DNA of 64,000 bases from an uncultured Lachnospiraceae bacterium (lineage in GTDB: Bacteria > Bacillota > Clostridia > Lachnospirales > Lachnospiraceae): assembly GCA_905234595.1 (NCBI GenBank), contig CAJOID010000013.1, forward strand, positions 34,560 to 98,559, in the 5' to 3' direction. The notes beneath the pieces are model-generated. The model searched no databases. It was not told the DNA's origin and saw nothing but the letters and a program-made list of their open reading frames with translations. Shown here piece by piece: positions 62,500-64,000 of this stretch. The translations under genes were made by a program, and so were the position numbers. The number at the start of each line of letters is the position of its first letter. Within the stretch, counting starts at the first letter, position 1.

Positions 62500-64000
62500 C
62501 TATCCGCGTAGTTTGGATACTATATTCATACACTCTTCGGTATCGATATTTCCGATCGCTTTGTGCAATGAATCTATCAATTCGTGCACATCATCATTAT
62601 AATTATACTCCTTTAATGCCGAACTTACACTATCCATTTCGTCCATATCAAGTTCATCGCAGGCTTTTTCGAGTTTATCCAACAATTCAGCCAGCTTATC
62701 ATCAGTGATCATAGGCTTATCGGAGTTATCTGTGTTATCTTCACCGTAATACGGTGCCATATCATTAAGCAGCTTACGGAAAGCATCCAGTGTAGCCTCG
62801 GTATCAGTCATGATCTTTTCTATATCATCAGCTTTTCCGGCTTTCTCAAGTGCTTCCGCCATAGAACCAAGCTCCATCGCACCTATCTGACGGGAGCTGC
62901 TCTTTAATGCATGGACTCTGATCGTATAATCCGGCCAGTCCTTATTAATATAGGCTTCTATAATGCCGTTTAACTTATCCTCTCCGGACCTGTAATACTC
63001 TCCTGCGATCTTATCATATAGGGCAGGTGATCCGAGTGCCTGTACGGCATTATCAAGATCGAGATAATTGATGTCTATGCACGGCTTATCCGAAGAAGCG
63101 GCTTCTGCAGCCTGTTTGGCGGCTTCTTCATCCAAAACCTGAATCTTTTCCTCAGGCAGCCATTTGCGGATAGCCTTGGTCAGATCCTTTACATCTATCG
63201 GCTTTGCTACGAAATCATCCATACCCGCATCTGTAAAAAGCGATCTTGCATCCTGCATGGCATTAGCCGACAAAGCTATAATGACCGGATGCTTATGATC
63301 GGGATGTGTGGACCTGATGGCTTTAGTAGCATCAACACCATCGATCTCAGGCATCATGTGATCCATCAGGATTATGTCATAATCATTAGCCTGAGCCTTG
63401 TCGATAGCCTCCTGTCCTCCACCGGCCTTATCAAGCTGAACTTGAAGGGGCGATAACAGTCCTTCTGCTATAGTCAGGTTGATATCATTATCATCAACAA
63501 CAAGTATATGTACATCAGGAGCGATAAAATCAATCTTGAAAAGCTTATCCTCATCTATCTTACGGATGTCGTCATAATGTCCGTTTAAGATATTTGCCAG
63601 CCTCATGGTAGTCGCGGGACGGCTGAGTAAGTGAATATTATCGGGCAGATTATTCTCAAATTCCGAGCCGAACTTACCGAATACCACACCTGTGATCTCA
63701 GGATGCTTGCCGAGATATTCCGCCATCTGCTCATAGCTTTCTTCTTCAAAGAAAATGTAATCCTGCTTGCCGGAAGGTACATAATCATCAAGTGAGCTTA
63801 TGGTATCGGCTGTAACACCGAGATTCTCCATATCATCACGGAACATCTGGAGTACTACTTCTGTCTGTGACAAAGCAAAAGCATGTTTGTTTGATCTGTC
63901 TGCGACCTCAAGATCATTAGTCATATCAACAGCACGGATCGGAAGTGAAAACCAGAAATCAGATCCCACGCCGTACTCACTGGTAACTCCTATCTCGCCA
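62500..64000 (-). CDS. Hybrid sensor histidine kinase, C-terminal part (HATPase end-REC-REC-Hpt-tail; open at right edge)
   Basis: The visible ~500 residues begin at the end of HATPase_c (GEIGVTSEYGVGSDFWFSLP); the N-terminal sensor and HisKA are outside the window. Next comes a degenerate receiver-like domain (no acceptor Asp seen, KHPEITGVVFGKFG), a true REC (VVDDNDIN, ILMDHMMPEIDG, AKPID) and Hpt with RVHALKSSSRQIG. The ~85-residue acidic tail matches the one at the left edge of the window. Co-transcribed with the solute-binding protein; the likely ligand is a sugar. Confidence 0.9.
   Translation of the reverse strand, partial: GEIGVTSEYGVGSDFWFSLPIRAVDMTNDLEVADRSNKHAFALSQTEVVLQMFRDDMENLGVTADTISSLDDYVPSGKQDYIFFEEESYEQMAEYLGKHPEITGVVFGKFGSEFENNLPDNIHLLSRPATTMRLANILNGHYDDIRKIDEDKLFKIDFIAPDVHILVVDDNDINLTIAEGLLSPLQVQLDKAGGGQEAIDKAQANDYDIILMDHMMPEIDGVDATKAIRSTHPDHKHPVIIALSANAMQDARSLFTDAGMDDFVAKPIDVKDLTKAIRKWLPEEKIQVLDEEAAKQAAEAASSDKPCIDINYLDLDNAVQALGSPALYDKIAGEYYRSGEDKLNGIIEAYINKDWPDYTIRVHALKSSSRQIGAMELGSMAEALEKAGKADDIEKIMTDTEATLDAFRKLLNDMAPYYGEDNTDNSDKPMITDDKLAELLDKLEKACDELDMDEMDSVSSALKEYNYNDDVHELIDSLHKAIGNIDTEECMNIVSKLRG

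Noticed and set aside
1..64000. tRNA and rRNA genes
   Set aside because: No stretch with a T-arm consensus and matching acceptor stem was noticed; a covariance-model scan could not be run here.

Overview
The window looks like a chromosomal segment of a Gram-positive clostridium, most likely a Lachnospiraceae member of the gut or rumen type. Reasons: an L27 with a Prp-cleaved N-terminal peptide; the gene orders rplU-prp-rpmA-obgE-yhbY-yqeK-rsfS, miaB-mutS-mutL-miaA, mreBCD-pbp2-minC-rodA-mgsA and HlyD-yggS-sepF; Bacillus-type LexA boxes; and many long hybrid kinases ending in Hpt domains. The family-level placement rests on remembered gene order and was not tested.

Layout. 1-1432: tail of one hybrid histidine kinase fused head-to-tail to a 5'-truncated second kinase. 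1436-6029: ribosome and GTPase block, ending with a SIMPL protein. 6047-7407: lexA and a divergent YneA-like LysM gene sharing a promoter region with several LexA boxes. 7394-13345: surface-polysaccharide genes (sugar-phosphate transferase, glycosyltransferase, ATP-grasp/HAD fusion) plus an AI-2E-type membrane protein and an SGNH hydrolase. 13371-21094: more accessory block with an Rpn-like nuclease, a 1.19-kaa Ig-like surface protein, a tiny acidic protein and a hybrid kinase. 21304-34456: rpmB, Asp23, FakA/FakB pair, recG, miaB-mutS-mutL, miaA. 34453-44250: PLP enzyme, then the elongasome/cell-wall operon. 44332-52283: P-loop protein, HlyD-yggS-sepF, aroB, lspA, a pseudouridine synthase, a cytidylate-kinase-like protein and a DUF6056-type membrane protein. 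52287-53445: XerS-like recombinase with a dif-like inverted repeat just upstream. 53623-58699: signalling island (APC permease fused to a hybrid kinase; divergent REC-degenerate GGDEF-degenerate EAL protein; stand-alone Hpt). 58700-59276: gene and IS relics. 59277-64000: minus-strand unit of hybrid kinase (open at the right edge), solute-binding lipoprotein and GH26-like glycosidase.

How it fits together. The core genes make and divide the rod-shaped cell, but division-site selection appears eroded: minC has no minD/minE beside it and has lost the conserved arginine of its L-R-G motif, and the sepF-lspA interval holds aroB where ylmH and divIVA are usual. MreB also has an unusual nucleotide-binding loop. 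The most unusual piece is the transporter-kinase fusion at 53.6-56.6 kb, which with its divergent neighbours forms a plausible complete phosphorelay (sensor/transporter, REC, Hpt, catalytically dead-looking c-di-GMP-type output). The second is the XerS-like recombinase with a candidate difSL-like site. No tRNA, rRNA, CRISPR array or intact insertion sequence was seen.
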